Below are positions 26,195 to 35,657 of a DNA stretch of 64,000 nucleotides, in pieces. The notes under the pieces were generated by a model. The model was not told the origin of the DNA. It was given only the letters and a program-made list of their open reading frames with translations, and searched no databases. This DNA comes from JAOPZW01 sp963835295 (GTDB lineage Bacteria; Actinomycetota; Thermoleophilia; Solirubrobacterales; Solirubrobacteraceae), in the NCBI GenBank assembly GCA_963835295.1, contig CAWIEX010000010.1:620001-684000 (forward strand), in the 5' to 3' direction. Position 1 is the stretch's first letter. Every line of letters begins with the position of its first letter. Made by a program: the position numbers and the translations under genes.

Positions 26195-28987
26195 ATGCAC
26201 ACCCAGGACGTCGCGCCCGGCACCGGGACCATGACCTCGCGGTCGACCACGCTTCACGGCCGGCGCGACGAGCTCGATCGCGTCGACGCTCTCCTGCACG
26301 GCGTCCGGCGCTCGCACAGCGCGGTCCTCGTGCTCCGCGGCCCGGCTGGCATCGGGAAGTCCGCCCTGCTCCACGAGGCCCGCCTGAGCGCCGCCGACCT
26401 GCAGGTCCTCGCCTGCCACGGCACCGAGGCCGAGATCCGGCTGCCCTACGCCGCGCTGCACCAGCTGCTGCGGCCCGTGCTCGGCCGCGCCGAGGCGGTT
26501 CCCGACCTCCAGGCCCGCGCGCTGCGCTGCGCGCTCGGGCTCGAGTTCGGCTCGCGCCCCGAGCCCTTCCTGGTCGCGCTGGCCGTGCTGAGCGTCCTCG
26601 CCGAGGCCGCCGAGGCCCAGCCGCTGCTGTGCCTCGTCGACGACGCGCAGTGGCTCGACGACGCGACGGCCGACGCGCTGCTCTTCGTCGCCCGGCGCCT
26701 GGAGGCAGAGCCGATCGCCATGCTGTTCGCCGCCCGCGAGGAGCGCGACGAGCGCTTCGAGGCGCCGGGGCTCGACGAGCTGCACGTCGGCGGGCTCGAC
26801 GCCGAGTCCGCCCACGCGATCGTCGAGCGAGCGAGCGGCGGCGCGCTCGCGCCGGACGTGGCCGAGTGGCTGGTCGATGCGACGGAGGGCAACCCGCTCG
26901 CGCTGCTCGAGTTCGCGGCCGCCCTCACCGAGGCACAGGCCGCGGGCGTCGAGCCGATCCTCGCACCGCTGCCCATCAGCTCGCGCCTCGAGCGCGCGTT
27001 CGTCGCGCGGGTGCGGCGCCTGCCGCCCGCGACCCAGCGGCTGCTGCTCGTCGCCGCGACCGACGAGAGCGGTGACCTGACCACGATCCTCGACGCCGCC
27101 GCGCGGCTGGGCGCCGGCGCCGAGGCCCTCGACGATGCCGAGCGCGCGGAGCTCATCCGGGTGCGCGGGATGACGCTCGAGCTGCGCCACCCTCTCGTGC
27201 GCTCGGCCATCTACCAGGGGGCGCCGCTCTCACAGCGCCGGGCTGCCCACGGCGCGCTCGCGTCCGTCCTCGTCGGCGAGGCGAGAGCCGATCGGCGCGC
27301 CTGGCACCGCGCCGCCGCCAGCGTCGACCCGGAGCCCGCGGTCGTCGACGAGCTCGCGGGCGCGGCGCTGCGCGCGCAGGCTCGCGGGGGCTACGACGCC
27401 GCCTCGCTGGCGTTCGAGCGCGCCGCTGCGCTGGCCGCCGACGAGCGCCGGCGCGCGCGGCTGCTCACCTGCGCGGCCGAGAGCGCGTGGCTGCCCGGGC
27501 GGGTGCCGCGCGCCGTGGCGCTCCTGCGCCGCGCGCGCTCGCAGACGGCGGAGCCGGCCGTCCGCGCCGACGCCGACCGGCTGCTCGGCGTCATCGAGCT
27601 GACCTGCGGTGTCCCGGCCGACTCGAGCCAGATCCTGGCCGGCGCGGCCGACGCAGTCGCGCCCGCCGACCCCGAGCGCGCCCTCTACCTGCTCAGCCTC
27701 GCCAGCTGGGGGGCGGCCTTCGCGCGCGACCGCGAGGCGATTCTGGCCATCGCGCGCAGCGCGAGGCGCCTGGAGGTCGCGGACACGCCGGCCACGCGCT
27801 TCCTGCGCTCGCGGCTGGCCGGCCTGCGCGCACACTTCACGCGCGACTTCGATGCCGCCGCCGTGTGCTTTCGCACCACGCTCTCGCTGGTCGACAATGC
27901 GGCCACGGACGACCTCCCCGATCGGATCGGCCTCATCAGCCCGGTCGGCCTCTTCCTGTGCGACGACCGCGCGGTGCTCGAGCTGCATCGCAGCGTCGCG
28001 GCGCGCGCCCGCGAGGCGGGGATGGTCAGCCTCCTCACCCAGGCGCTGCCGTGGGTGGCGCTGGGCGACCTCTGGGATGGCCACTGGCCAGCGGCGGCCG
28101 CCTGCCTGACCGAGGGGCTCGAGCTCGCTCGCGCCACGCGCCAGCACCAGATCACCGCCCACCTGATCGCGCTCGAGGCGCTGCTCGCCGCCGCCCGCGG
28201 CGAGGAGGAGCGCTGCCGCGCGCTCGCGGCCGAGAGCCTCGCGCTCGCGTCCGCCCGGCGCCTGGTCCACGTCAGCATCGCCGCCACATGGGCGCTCGCC
28301 GTGCTCGAGCTGGGCCTCGGCCGGCCGCAGGCCGCGCTCGCGCACGCCCGCGCCCTGCCCGCGACGGCGGGGATCGACTGGGACGCGCTGGACCGCATCG
28401 AGGCGGCGGTGCGCGCGGGCGAGACCGATGCTGCGCGAGGATGGCTCGAGGCCTTCGAGCCGTGGGCGCTCAGCAGCCGGGCGCCCTGGGGGCAGGCGGT
28501 GGCGTTGCACTGCCGTGCCCTGCTGGCCGAGGGCCCGGTCGAGGCCGAGCGCCTGTTCACGGCTGCGCTCGCGATGCACGAGCGGGCCGGGCGCCCCTTC
28601 GAGCACGCACGCACCGAGCTCGCGTTCGGCGAGTTCTTGCGCCGCCTGCGCCGCCGGGCGCAGGCGCGGGCCCACCTGCGCGCGGCGCTCGAGCGCTTCG
28701 AGGCGCTCGGGTCCGCCCTGTGGTCCGAGCGCGCCCGCAGCGAGCTGCGGGCCAGCGGCGAGACCGCGCGCAAGCGCGACCCGAGCACCCTGGACCAGCT
28801 CACCGCGCAGGAGGTGCACATCGCCCAGCTCGTCGCCGAGGGCCGCACCAACCGTGACGTCGCCGGCCAGCTCTTCCTCAGCCCGCGAACGATCGACTTC
28901 CACCTGCGCAACGTCTACCGCAAGCTCGGGATCGCCTCGCGCATGGAGCTGGCGCAGATCGACCTGGCTCAGGTGGCGAGCGCATGA
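26195..28987 (+). CDS. LAL-type LuxR-family transcriptional regulator with AAA ATPase domain
   Basis: A 930-aa regulator. The N-terminal AAA/ATPase domain has Walker A GPAGIGKSALL and Walker B LLCLVDDAQWLDD. A long helical TPR-like middle follows, and the C-terminal LuxR helix-turn-helix has LTAQEVHIAQLVAEGRTNRD and FLSPRTIDFHLRNVYRKLG. The start is ATG 26195, which has AGGAG at a good distance; a GTG 39 bp upstream lacks one. Regulators of this class respond to nucleotides or small inducers and activate metabolic or antibiotic genes. It overlaps the membrane protein gene downstream by ATGA. Confidence 0.92.
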   Translation: MHTQDVAPGTGTMTSRSTTLHGRRDELDRVDALLHGVRRSHSAVLVLRGPAGIGKSALLHEARLSAADLQVLACHGTEAEIRLPYAALHQLLRPVLGRAEAVPDLQARALRCALGLEFGSRPEPFLVALAVLSVLAEAAEAQPLLCLVDDAQWLDDATADALLFVARRLEAEPIAMLFAAREERDERFEAPGLDELHVGGLDAESAHAIVERASGGALAPDVAEWLVDATEGNPLALLEFAAALTEAQAAGVEPILAPLPISSRLERAFVARVRRLPPATQRLLLVAATDESGDLTTILDAAARLGAGAEALDDAERAELIRVRGMTLELRHPLVRSAIYQGAPLSQRRAAHGALASVLVGEARADRRAWHRAAASVDPEPAVVDELAGAALRAQARGGYDAASLAFERAAALAADERRRARLLTCAAESAWLPGRVPRAVALLRRARSQTAEPAVRADADRLLGVIELTCGVPADSSQILAGAADAVAPADPERALYLLSLASWGAAFARDREAILAIARSARRLEVADTPATRFLRSRLAGLRAHFTRDFDAAAVCFRTTLSLVDNAATDDLPDRIGLISPVGLFLCDDRAVLELHRSVAARAREAGMVSLLTQALPWVALGDLWDGHWPAAAACLTEGLELARATRQHQITAHLIALEALLAAARGEEERCRALAAESLALASARRLVHVSIAATWALAVLELGLGRPQAALAHARALPATAGIDWDALDRIEAAVRAGETDAARGWLEAFEPWALSSRAPWGQAVALHCRALLAEGPVEAERLFTAALAMHERAGRPFEHARTELAFGEFLRRLRRRAQARAHLRAALERFEALGSALWSERARSELRASGETARKRDPSTLDQLTAQEVHIAQLVAEGRTNRDVAGQLFLSPRTIDFHLRNVYRKLGIASRMELAQIDLAQVASA

Positions 28988-30018
28988 CGCCGTCCTCGAT
29001 CCGCGGCGACGCCCGTGCCGCGGCGCGCCTCGTCCTCGGCGGCCTCGTGCTGCTCTTCGCCTTCACGGCGCTCTACGTCACGGCCTTCCACGCCCCGCGG
29101 CCCAAGGGCCTCGACGTCGGCTTCGTCGGCACACCGGCGCAGGCCGCGCGGGCGCAGGACGCGCTCGACGCCGTCGTCCCGGGGGGCTTCGACGTTCGCC
29201 GCTACACCGGCGAGTCGGCCGCGCGCGCGGCGCTACTGGACACCGACGTGCGCGGGGTGGTGGTCGCCGGCGTCCCGCGCGATCGGGTCCTCGTGGCTCA
29301 GGCGCAGGGCGCGGCGCCGACCGAGACCGTCACCCAGGCGCTCGTCGCCGTCACCGCGCGTGCCGGGGCGCCGGCGGTCGTGAAGGACCTGCGGCCGCTG
29401 CCCGCCGGCGACCGCCGCGGGCTCTCGTCGCTCTTCACGGTCATCGGCACGCTGATCCCGAGCCTCGTCTTCGGCGCGCTGCTGTCGATGCTGGGCCGCG
29501 GGCTCGACGGGCGAGCGCGCTGGACCGCGGTGGCCGCCTACGCGGTGCTGGCCGGGGTCGTGGCCGCGTTCAACGTCGACGTCCTCGTCGGCGCGCTGCC
29601 CGGCCACCTGGTCGGGATCGCGGTCGTGGCCGGGCTGCTCGCGCTGGCGGTCAGCGCGGCGGCGCATGGCCTCGGACACCTGGGCGGGCCGGCGGGGATC
29701 GCGGTCGCCGTCGTGATGCTGATGCTGCTGGGCGTGAGCACGGCGGGCGGCGCGGTGACCTACGAGTTCGAGCCCGGCTTCTACGGCGCCGTCTCGCAGT
29801 ACCTGCCGCCCGGGGCGGCGCTGACCGCCGTGCGCAACGTCCAGTACTTCGACTGGGCCGCGACGCTCGCCCCGCTCGTGGTCCTGGGCGCGTGGGCCGT
29901 CGGCGGCCTGGCCCTGGGCCTGCTCGGCGAGCGCTACGGCCCGCACGTCAGGGCTGCGGCACGAGGAGCGTCAGCTGCTGCGCCAGGCGCTCGAGCGACC
30001 GCTGGTTCCCGCGCCTGA
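28984..30018 (+). CDS. multi-pass membrane protein resembling ABC-2/YhgE-Pip permeases
   Basis: A 344-aa protein: one N-terminal membrane helix (about 17-37), an extracytoplasmic region of about 100 residues (FVGTPAQAARAQDALDAVV...), then five helices between about 145 and 325. This layout matches YhgE/Pip and ABC-2 type membrane proteins, but no ATPase gene is near. It is coupled by ATGA to the LuxR-type regulator. The last 24 codons overlap the convergent SRPBCC gene. Confidence 0.75.
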   Translation: MTPSSIRGDARAAARLVLGGLVLLFAFTALYVTAFHAPRPKGLDVGFVGTPAQAARAQDALDAVVPGGFDVRRYTGESAARAALLDTDVRGVVVAGVPRDRVLVAQAQGAAPTETVTQALVAVTARAGAPAVVKDLRPLPAGDRRGLSSLFTVIGTLIPSLVFGALLSMLGRGLDGRARWTAVAAYAVLAGVVAAFNVDVLVGALPGHLVGIAVVAGLLALAVSAAAHGLGHLGGPAGIAVAVVMLMLLGVSTAGGAVTYEFEPGFYGAVSQYLPPGAALTAVRNVQYFDWAATLAPLVVLGAWAVGGLALGLLGERYGPHVRAAARGASAAAPGARATAGSRA

Positions 30019-30406
30019 GCACCGCGCGGGTCAGGGGGGCCGCAACCCGCTCGGCCAGCGGCGCGCGCAGCCACTCGAAGCGGAAGGAGATCCGCGTGCC
30101 GCCCGCCGGGGCCTCCTCGAGGATGTACGCGCCGCGCGTCCGCCGGCGCCCGCCCGCGCCGACCGTCTGCTCGACGCTCGTCGTGGGCGGGTGGGCCTCG
30201 ACGACCTCGAGGTCCATCCAGTCCGGGCGGCCCCGCTTCTTCAGGCGCATGCGGGCGCGCGCGCCAAGCCCGCGGGCCGGCCCGGAGTAGTGCCAGTCGA
30301 CCAGCATGTGGTCGGTGAAGGGCTCGTGGTTGGCCAGGACGTCGAGGAAGTCGTAGACCTCCTCGCGGCCGTTGGGGACGGTGATGGAGACCGTGACCGG
30401 CTTCAT
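29948..30406 (-). CDS. SRPBCC (polyketide cyclase-like) family protein
   Basis: A 152-aa START/SRPBCC-type protein. It begins KPVTVSITVPNGREEVYDFL, followed by the helix-grip fold pattern with GARARMRLKKRG and AGGTRISFRFEWLRAPLAER. Such proteins bind lipids or aromatic ligands in a hydrophobic cavity. The gene lies downstream of and overlaps (ATGA) the AhpD-like gene. The C-terminal coding sequence overlaps the membrane protein gene on the other strand by 71 bp. Confidence 0.82.
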   Translation of the reverse strand: MKPVTVSITVPNGREEVYDFLDVLANHEPFTDHMLVDWHYSGPARGLGARARMRLKKRGRPDWMDLEVVEAHPPTTSVEQTVGAGGRRRTRGAYILEEAPAGGTRISFRFEWLRAPLAERVAAPLTRAVLRRGNQRSLERLAQQLTLLVPQP

Positions 30407-30858
30407 CGCCTATAGCTCCCCGGCTCGGCGCGCGCGCTGATGACGAGCCGGTTCCACGCGTTGATGGCGGTGATGGCGAAGGCGAGATGGGCCAGCTCGC
30501 GAGGCTCGAACGCGGCGCCCGCGGCGTCCCAGACCTCCTCGGGCACGTGGGAGTCCGCGACCAGGGTGATCGCCTCGCACAGCTCGAGAGCCGCGCGCTC
30601 GCGGTCGCTGTAGAGCGGGCTCTCGCGCCAGGCGTCGAGCGAGTACAGCCGGTCCTCGCTCTCGCCCGCCTCCCGCGCCTCGGTCCAGTGCATGTCGATG
30701 CAGAATGCGCAGCCGTTGATCTGCGAGGCGCGCACGGTGACCAGCTTGTGCACGGCCTGGTCGAGCTCGATCGCGTCCTCGAGCCGGAGCAAGGCGGCGA
30801 AGGGCCTCGGTGCCAACTCGTTCATCGCCATCCGCCGTGTGCGGACTGTCGCGCTCAT
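30403..30858 (-). CDS. carboxymuconolactone decarboxylase / AhpD-family protein
   Basis: A 151-aa protein with the AhpD motif: a CxxC and downstream His in INGCAFCIDMHWTEA. Members reduce peroxides through the cysteine pair. SEDRLYSLDAWRESPLYSDR and ALELCEAITLVADSHVP are typical of this subfamily. The start ATG at 30858 has AGGAGG eight bases upstream; a longer in-frame extension is not used. It is coupled to the SRPBCC gene. Confidence 0.92.
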   Translation of the reverse strand: MSATVRTRRMAMNELAPRPFAALLRLEDAIELDQAVHKLVTVRASQINGCAFCIDMHWTEAREAGESEDRLYSLDAWRESPLYSDRERAALELCEAITLVADSHVPEEVWDAAGAAFEPRELAHLAFAITAINAWNRLVISARAEPGSYRR

Positions 30859-30937
30859 GATTGCCTCCTGTCGTGTGTGAACGGGCGACGACGGTAGGCA
30901 GGGGCGGCGGCGCTGGCACCGGCGCAATCGCCGGGTT

Positions 30938-31255
30938 TCAGTACGCCTCGTCCTCGTCCTCGTCGGGCTCGATCTCGTCGAGCTCGTCAGGGTCGTCCTC
31001 GGTGGCGGCGACGGCGCCCGTGGTCCCCGGGTGATGGCGGACCTCGAAGCGCTCGATCAGCTCGTCGCGCACGCGCTCGTCGATCGGCAGCTCGTCGCCG
31101 AGCAGGACCCAGCCCTCGCCGTCGTCGTCCTCGAAGAGCTCGGGGTCGACTTCAGGGGCGTCGTCGATGACGATCAGGACCTCGGTCTCCGGGTTGAAGT
31201 ACGTCCCGGGGCGATTGAGGATGTCTTCCAGCTCGAAGCGTCTTGGCGCGGCCAT
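30938..31255 (-). CDS. small highly acidic protein
   Basis: A 105-aa protein with an N-terminal structured part (RRFELEDILNRPGTYFNPET, EVLIVIDDAPEVD) and a C-terminal tail of Asp and Glu (DELDEIEPDEDEDEAY). No catalytic motif or membrane segment is seen. It is unusual in charge for this genome. Family not recognised. Confidence 0.7.
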   Translation of the reverse strand: MAAPRRFELEDILNRPGTYFNPETEVLIVIDDAPEVDPELFEDDDGEGWVLLGDELPIDERVRDELIERFEVRHHPGTTGAVAATEDDPDELDEIEPDEDEDEAY

Positions 31256-31357
31256 GGCGCGGAAAGACTAGATGGTTGGTTCTGCGGCCGGCGTGCTCGC
31301 ATGTGCGCGGGCCGCGGAGCGCGTGCAGGCGAGCGCGGGGGTCGCGGAATCAGCCAT

Positions 31358-31783
31358 CTAACCATCCGCGAGGTCTCGGAGCCTGCGCTCCACCTCGGCC
31401 TCGACGTCGAGCGGCTCCTTGCCCTGGCGAGCACGGCGCGCGTTGCGCGCGATGACCAGATCCCGGACCTCGCGAGCCAGGCCCGGGTCGATGGCCGGGC
31501 GCGCCAGCGCGGCCATCTGGGCTTCCACGTCGAGCGGCTCCCGACCCTGGCGCAGGCGCCGCGCGTTGCGCGCCTCGAGCATCTGACGGATCTCCTCGTC
31601 GCGCTCTCCGGCGGCCATCGCCGGGGTGATCTCGCCCTCCGGCCGGTCGCTGCCGTCGCGCAGCGACATCCCGCCGCGGCCGATCTGGTCATAGGCGCGC
31701 CCGAAGCCCGAGAGTGTGGCGATCGCCACGATCGCCGCGAGGACCACCACCACGACCAGGACGATGCCGAAGGCATCCTGCAT
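31358..31783 (-). CDS. single-pass membrane protein with duplicated helical motif
   Basis: A 141-aa protein. From ATG 31783 it has an N-terminal membrane helix (DAFGIVLVVVVVLAAIVAIA) and a soluble C-terminal region. That region repeats the motif ARNARRxRQGxEPLDVE twice, first followed by AQMAAL and then by AEVERR. An ATG farther upstream would add a basic stretch in front of the helix and is less likely. The duplication suggests two copies of a small helical binding unit. It is divergent from the acyl-CoA dehydrogenase. Confidence 0.7.
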   Translation of the reverse strand: MQDAFGIVLVVVVVLAAIVAIATLSGFGRAYDQIGRGGMSLRDGSDRPEGEITPAMAAGERDEEIRQMLEARNARRLRQGREPLDVEAQMAALARPAIDPGLAREVRDLVIARNARRARQGKEPLDVEAEVERRLRDLADG

Positions 31784-31875
31784 CCCTGCATTCTCGCGCG
31801 AATCGTGGCGCTTGGAGACCCTGGACGGATAGCGATTGATTCGCGCGCGCGCTCGGGTAACCTTTGCCACATCAG

Positions 31876-31893
31876 ATTGACTGACCAGTCAAT
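31876..31893. promoter_or_regulatory. palindromic operator upstream of acyl-CoA dehydrogenase
   Basis: ATTGACTG-AC-CAGTCAAT is a perfect 8-bp inverted repeat around a 2-bp centre, 19 bp before the ATG at 31913. It resembles operators of TetR-type fatty-acid repressors in actinobacteria. A TetR gene lies downstream of the dehydrogenase (33088-33729), making it a natural candidate. Confidence 0.7.
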
Positions 31894-31912
31894 CGCCTGG
31901 CAAGGAGAAACC

Positions 31913-33085
31913 ATGGTCGACTTCACCCTGACCGACGAGCAGAAGGCGCTGCGCGAGCTCGCGCACGACTTCGCCGTCAAGGAAATCCGTCCGGTTGCCT
32001 GGGAGTACGACAAGGACTCGATCTGGCCGCAGGCGATCATCGAGAAGGCCCACGAGGTGGGCCTCATGAACGTTCACATCCCCGAGGAGTACGGCGGTCC
32101 TGGCCTGTCCTACCTCGACGGCTGTCTCATCGAGGAGGAGATCTCCTGGGGCTGCTCGGGCATCGGCACGTCGCTCGGGGCCAACGGCCTGGCCGCCGCG
32201 CCGGTCTCGCTCGGCGGCTCCGAGGAGGTCAAGGCCGAGTACTTCGGCGAGCTCGTCGACGGGCCCACGCTGGCGTCCTTCTGCCTGACCGAGCCCGACG
32301 CCGGCTCAGACGTCTCGGGTATGCGGACGCGGGCCAAGAAGAGCGGCGACAAGTACGTCCTCAACGGCTCGAAGTGCTTCATCACCAACGGCGGCTACGC
32401 CGACTGGTTCACGGTCTACGCCAAGACGGACCCCGAGGCCGGCCATCGCGGGATCTCCGCCTTCCTCGTGCGCAAGGACGACACGGTGATCGTGGACAAG
32501 AAGGAGGACAAGATGGGTCAGCGGGCGTCCAATACCGCGACCATCACCTTCAACGACACCGAGGTCGACGCCAAGTACCTGCTGGGCGAGGAGAACAAGG
32601 GCTTCAAGCTCGCGATGATGACCCTCGACCGCACGCGCCCGGGCGTTGCCGCCATGGCCACCGGCATCGCGCGCGCCGCGTTCGAGTTCGCCACCGAGTA
32701 CTCCAAGGAGCGCGTGCAGTTCGGCGTGCCGATCGCCATGCACCAGGCGATCCAGTTCATGATCGCCGACATGTCGACCAAGGTGCACCTGTCGCGCCTG
32801 GCCACCTGGAACTCGGCGGTCCTGCTCGACCAGGGCAAGCGCAACACGCTGGAGAGCTCGCACGCCAAGCGCTTCGCCGCGGATTCCGCGATGGAGGTCG
32901 CGACCGACGCCGTGCAGGTCTACGGCGGCTATGGCTTCATCAAGGACTACCCCGTCGAGAAGCTCATGCGCGACGCGAAGATCATGCAGCTCTACGAGGG
33001 CACGTCGCAGATCCAGCGCCTGGTCATCGCCCGCGAGACGTTGCTGCCCCGCCGCATCGAGGCAGTGGAGTCCGTGGCCGCCTAG
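31913..33085 (+). CDS. acyl-CoA dehydrogenase
   Basis: A 390-aa flavoenzyme of fatty-acid beta-oxidation that oxidises acyl-CoA to 2-enoyl-CoA with electron-transfer flavoprotein as acceptor. Family marks include FCLTEPDAGSDVSGMRT, KCFITNGGYADW, RVQFGVPIAMHQAIQFMIAD and the C-terminal YEGTSQIQRLVIAR, where the catalytic Glu of the YEGT motif is intact. AAGGAG lies seven bases before the ATG. A palindromic operator sits just upstream. Only 2 bp separate it from the convergent TetR gene. Confidence 0.95.
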   Translation: MVDFTLTDEQKALRELAHDFAVKEIRPVAWEYDKDSIWPQAIIEKAHEVGLMNVHIPEEYGGPGLSYLDGCLIEEEISWGCSGIGTSLGANGLAAAPVSLGGSEEVKAEYFGELVDGPTLASFCLTEPDAGSDVSGMRTRAKKSGDKYVLNGSKCFITNGGYADWFTVYAKTDPEAGHRGISAFLVRKDDTVIVDKKEDKMGQRASNTATITFNDTEVDAKYLLGEENKGFKLAMMTLDRTRPGVAAMATGIARAAFEFATEYSKERVQFGVPIAMHQAIQFMIADMSTKVHLSRLATWNSAVLLDQGKRNTLESSHAKRFAADSAMEVATDAVQVYGGYGFIKDYPVEKLMRDAKIMQLYEGTSQIQRLVIARETLLPRRIEAVESVAA

Positions 33086-33087
33086 GC

Positions 33088-33729
33088 CTAGGCCCGCTCG
33101 ACGCCGTAGCCTGCGAGGCCCTGCTCCAGGGTCTCGTAGGCGCGGTGGGCCTGCTCGCGCAGATCGGCCGCCACCGCGCGCTGATCCTCGTCAGCCAGCA
33201 GGCGCGTGAAGGCGGAGCGGAAGATCAGGCGGTGCGTCCACGCCAGTGTGCGCGCGACGACCGCCGGCACGAGGTCGCCCTCGGCCGCGCCGGTCTCCTG
33301 CGCGACCACCGGGGTGAGGGCGGCCGCCTCCTGCTCCCAGCCCAGGAAGAGCCGGTCGCGCAGCGAGCGGCTCTCGGCCACGAGCCGCGGGATGCCCACA
33401 ATCGACTCCACCGGGTCGTGCTCGACGCGCTCGACGAACTCGAGCGACGCCGCCCGGAAGGGCTCGACGATCGACGTGCCCGGCGGACGCGACCGGATGG
33501 CCTCGATGAGCGCGGCCCGCCGCTCCTCGCCGCCGTGCAGGACGAGGTCCTCCTTGGCCGGGAAGTAGTTGAAGACCGTCTTCTCCGAGACGTCGGCGGC
33601 GCGGGCGACATCGGCGACGGTCACGGCATCGAAGCCGTGCTTGGCGAACAGGGCCATCGCGGCGTGCGCGATGGCCGCGCGCGTCTGGCGCTTCTTGCGT
33701 TCGCGCAACCCCTCGGTGGTGGCCGCCAT
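33088..33729 (-). CDS. TetR-family transcriptional regulator
   Basis: A 213-aa regulator with an N-terminal TetR domain (AIAHAAMALFAKHGFDAVTV, DVARAADVSEKTVFNYFPAK) and a helical C-terminal ligand-binding region. ATG 33729 is chosen over an in-frame GTG three codons upstream. It is divergent from the ABC exporter genes with 39 bp between starts and convergent with the acyl-CoA dehydrogenase. Either unit could be its target; the operator at 31876 points to the dehydrogenase as well. Confidence 0.92.
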   Translation of the reverse strand: MAATTEGLRERKKRQTRAAIAHAAMALFAKHGFDAVTVADVARAADVSEKTVFNYFPAKEDLVLHGGEERRAALIEAIRSRPPGTSIVEPFRAASLEFVERVEHDPVESIVGIPRLVAESRSLRDRLFLGWEQEAAALTPVVAQETGAAEGDLVPAVVARTLAWTHRLIFRSAFTRLLADEDQRAVAADLREQAHRAYETLEQGLAGYGVERA

Positions 33730-33740
33730 CGCGGCCACAT

Positions 33741-33768
33741 CCTAACGTACATTTGCTATAAGTTTTCT
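33741..33768 (+). promoter_or_regulatory. short AT-rich divergent promoter, ABC exporter likely leaderless
   Basis: The gap between the TetR and ABC exporter genes contains TATAAG seven bases before the GTG at 33769. A transcript starting the normal distance from this hexamer would begin at or next to the start codon. The dyad AACGTACATTTGCTATAAGTT is imperfect (outer arms AAC/GTT and partial inner matches) and may be a TetR operator. Confidence 0.4.
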
Positions 33769-34760
<992 letters not shown>

Positions 34761-34764
<4 letters not shown>

Positions 34765-35657
34765 GTGCCACCGAGCAGGCCGTCGCCCCGACCGCCGCCG
34801 CCGCCGCGGGCGAGGTCATCCGCGTCCGCGTCCCGCCGCGCAGCTGGCGCAGCGAGCTGCGCGCGATGAAGATCGTCTGGCGCCGCGAGCTGATCCGCTT
34901 CCGCAACGACCGCATCCGCATCGTCACCGCGCTCGTCCAGCCGCTGCTGTTCCTCTTCGTGCTCGGCTCGGGCCTGCAGCAGCTCTCGGCGGCGAGCACC
35001 CACGGCGTCGACCTGAAGACCTTCATCTACCCAGGCATCCTCTGCATCGCCGTCATGTTCACCGCCATGTTCTCCGCGGCCTCGATCGTGTGGGACCGCG
35101 AGTTCGGCTTCATGCGCGAGATGATGGTGGCGCCGATCCGGCGCAGCTCGATCGTCCTGGGCAAGTGCCTGGGTGGGGCGACGGTGGCGAGCCTGCAGGG
35201 CGTGATCCTGCTCTGCCTCGCCTGGGCGGTGCACGTGCCCTACAGCGTCACGCTCGTTCTCGGCGTCCTCGCCCTGCAGCTGCTGCTGGCCTTCAGCATC
35301 ACCGCGTTCGGCCTGATGGTGGCCGTGCGCATCAAGCAGATGACCGCCTTCATGGGCGTCATGCAGATGGTCGTCATGCCGATGTTCTTCATCTCCGGCG
35401 CGCTGTTCCCGGTCGCCGGCCTGCCGGCCTGGCTCGCCTTCCTCAATCGCATCGACCCGCTGACCTACGCCGTGGACCCGATGCGCCGGCTCGTCTTCAA
35501 CCACCTCGACATCACTCCGGCCGCGCGGCACGCGCTGGACCCCGGCGTCACCTGGTGGGGCTGGCACGTGCCGGCCCTGCTCGAGGCGGGCGTGGTCCTC
35601 GCGCTGGGCCTCGCGATGCTCGGCATCGCGATCTGGGAGTTCAACGCGACCGAGTAG
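34761..35657 (+). CDS. ABC-2 type transporter permease
   Basis: A 298-aa permease with six predicted helices. The family signatures are LIRFRNDRIRIVTALVQPLL, WDREFGFMREMMVAPIRRSS and FFISGALFPVAGLPAWLAFL. It forms a membrane exporter with the preceding ATPase; the substrate (drug or lipid-like) is unknown. The stop overlaps the convergent epimerase gene by 17 bp. Confidence 0.95.
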
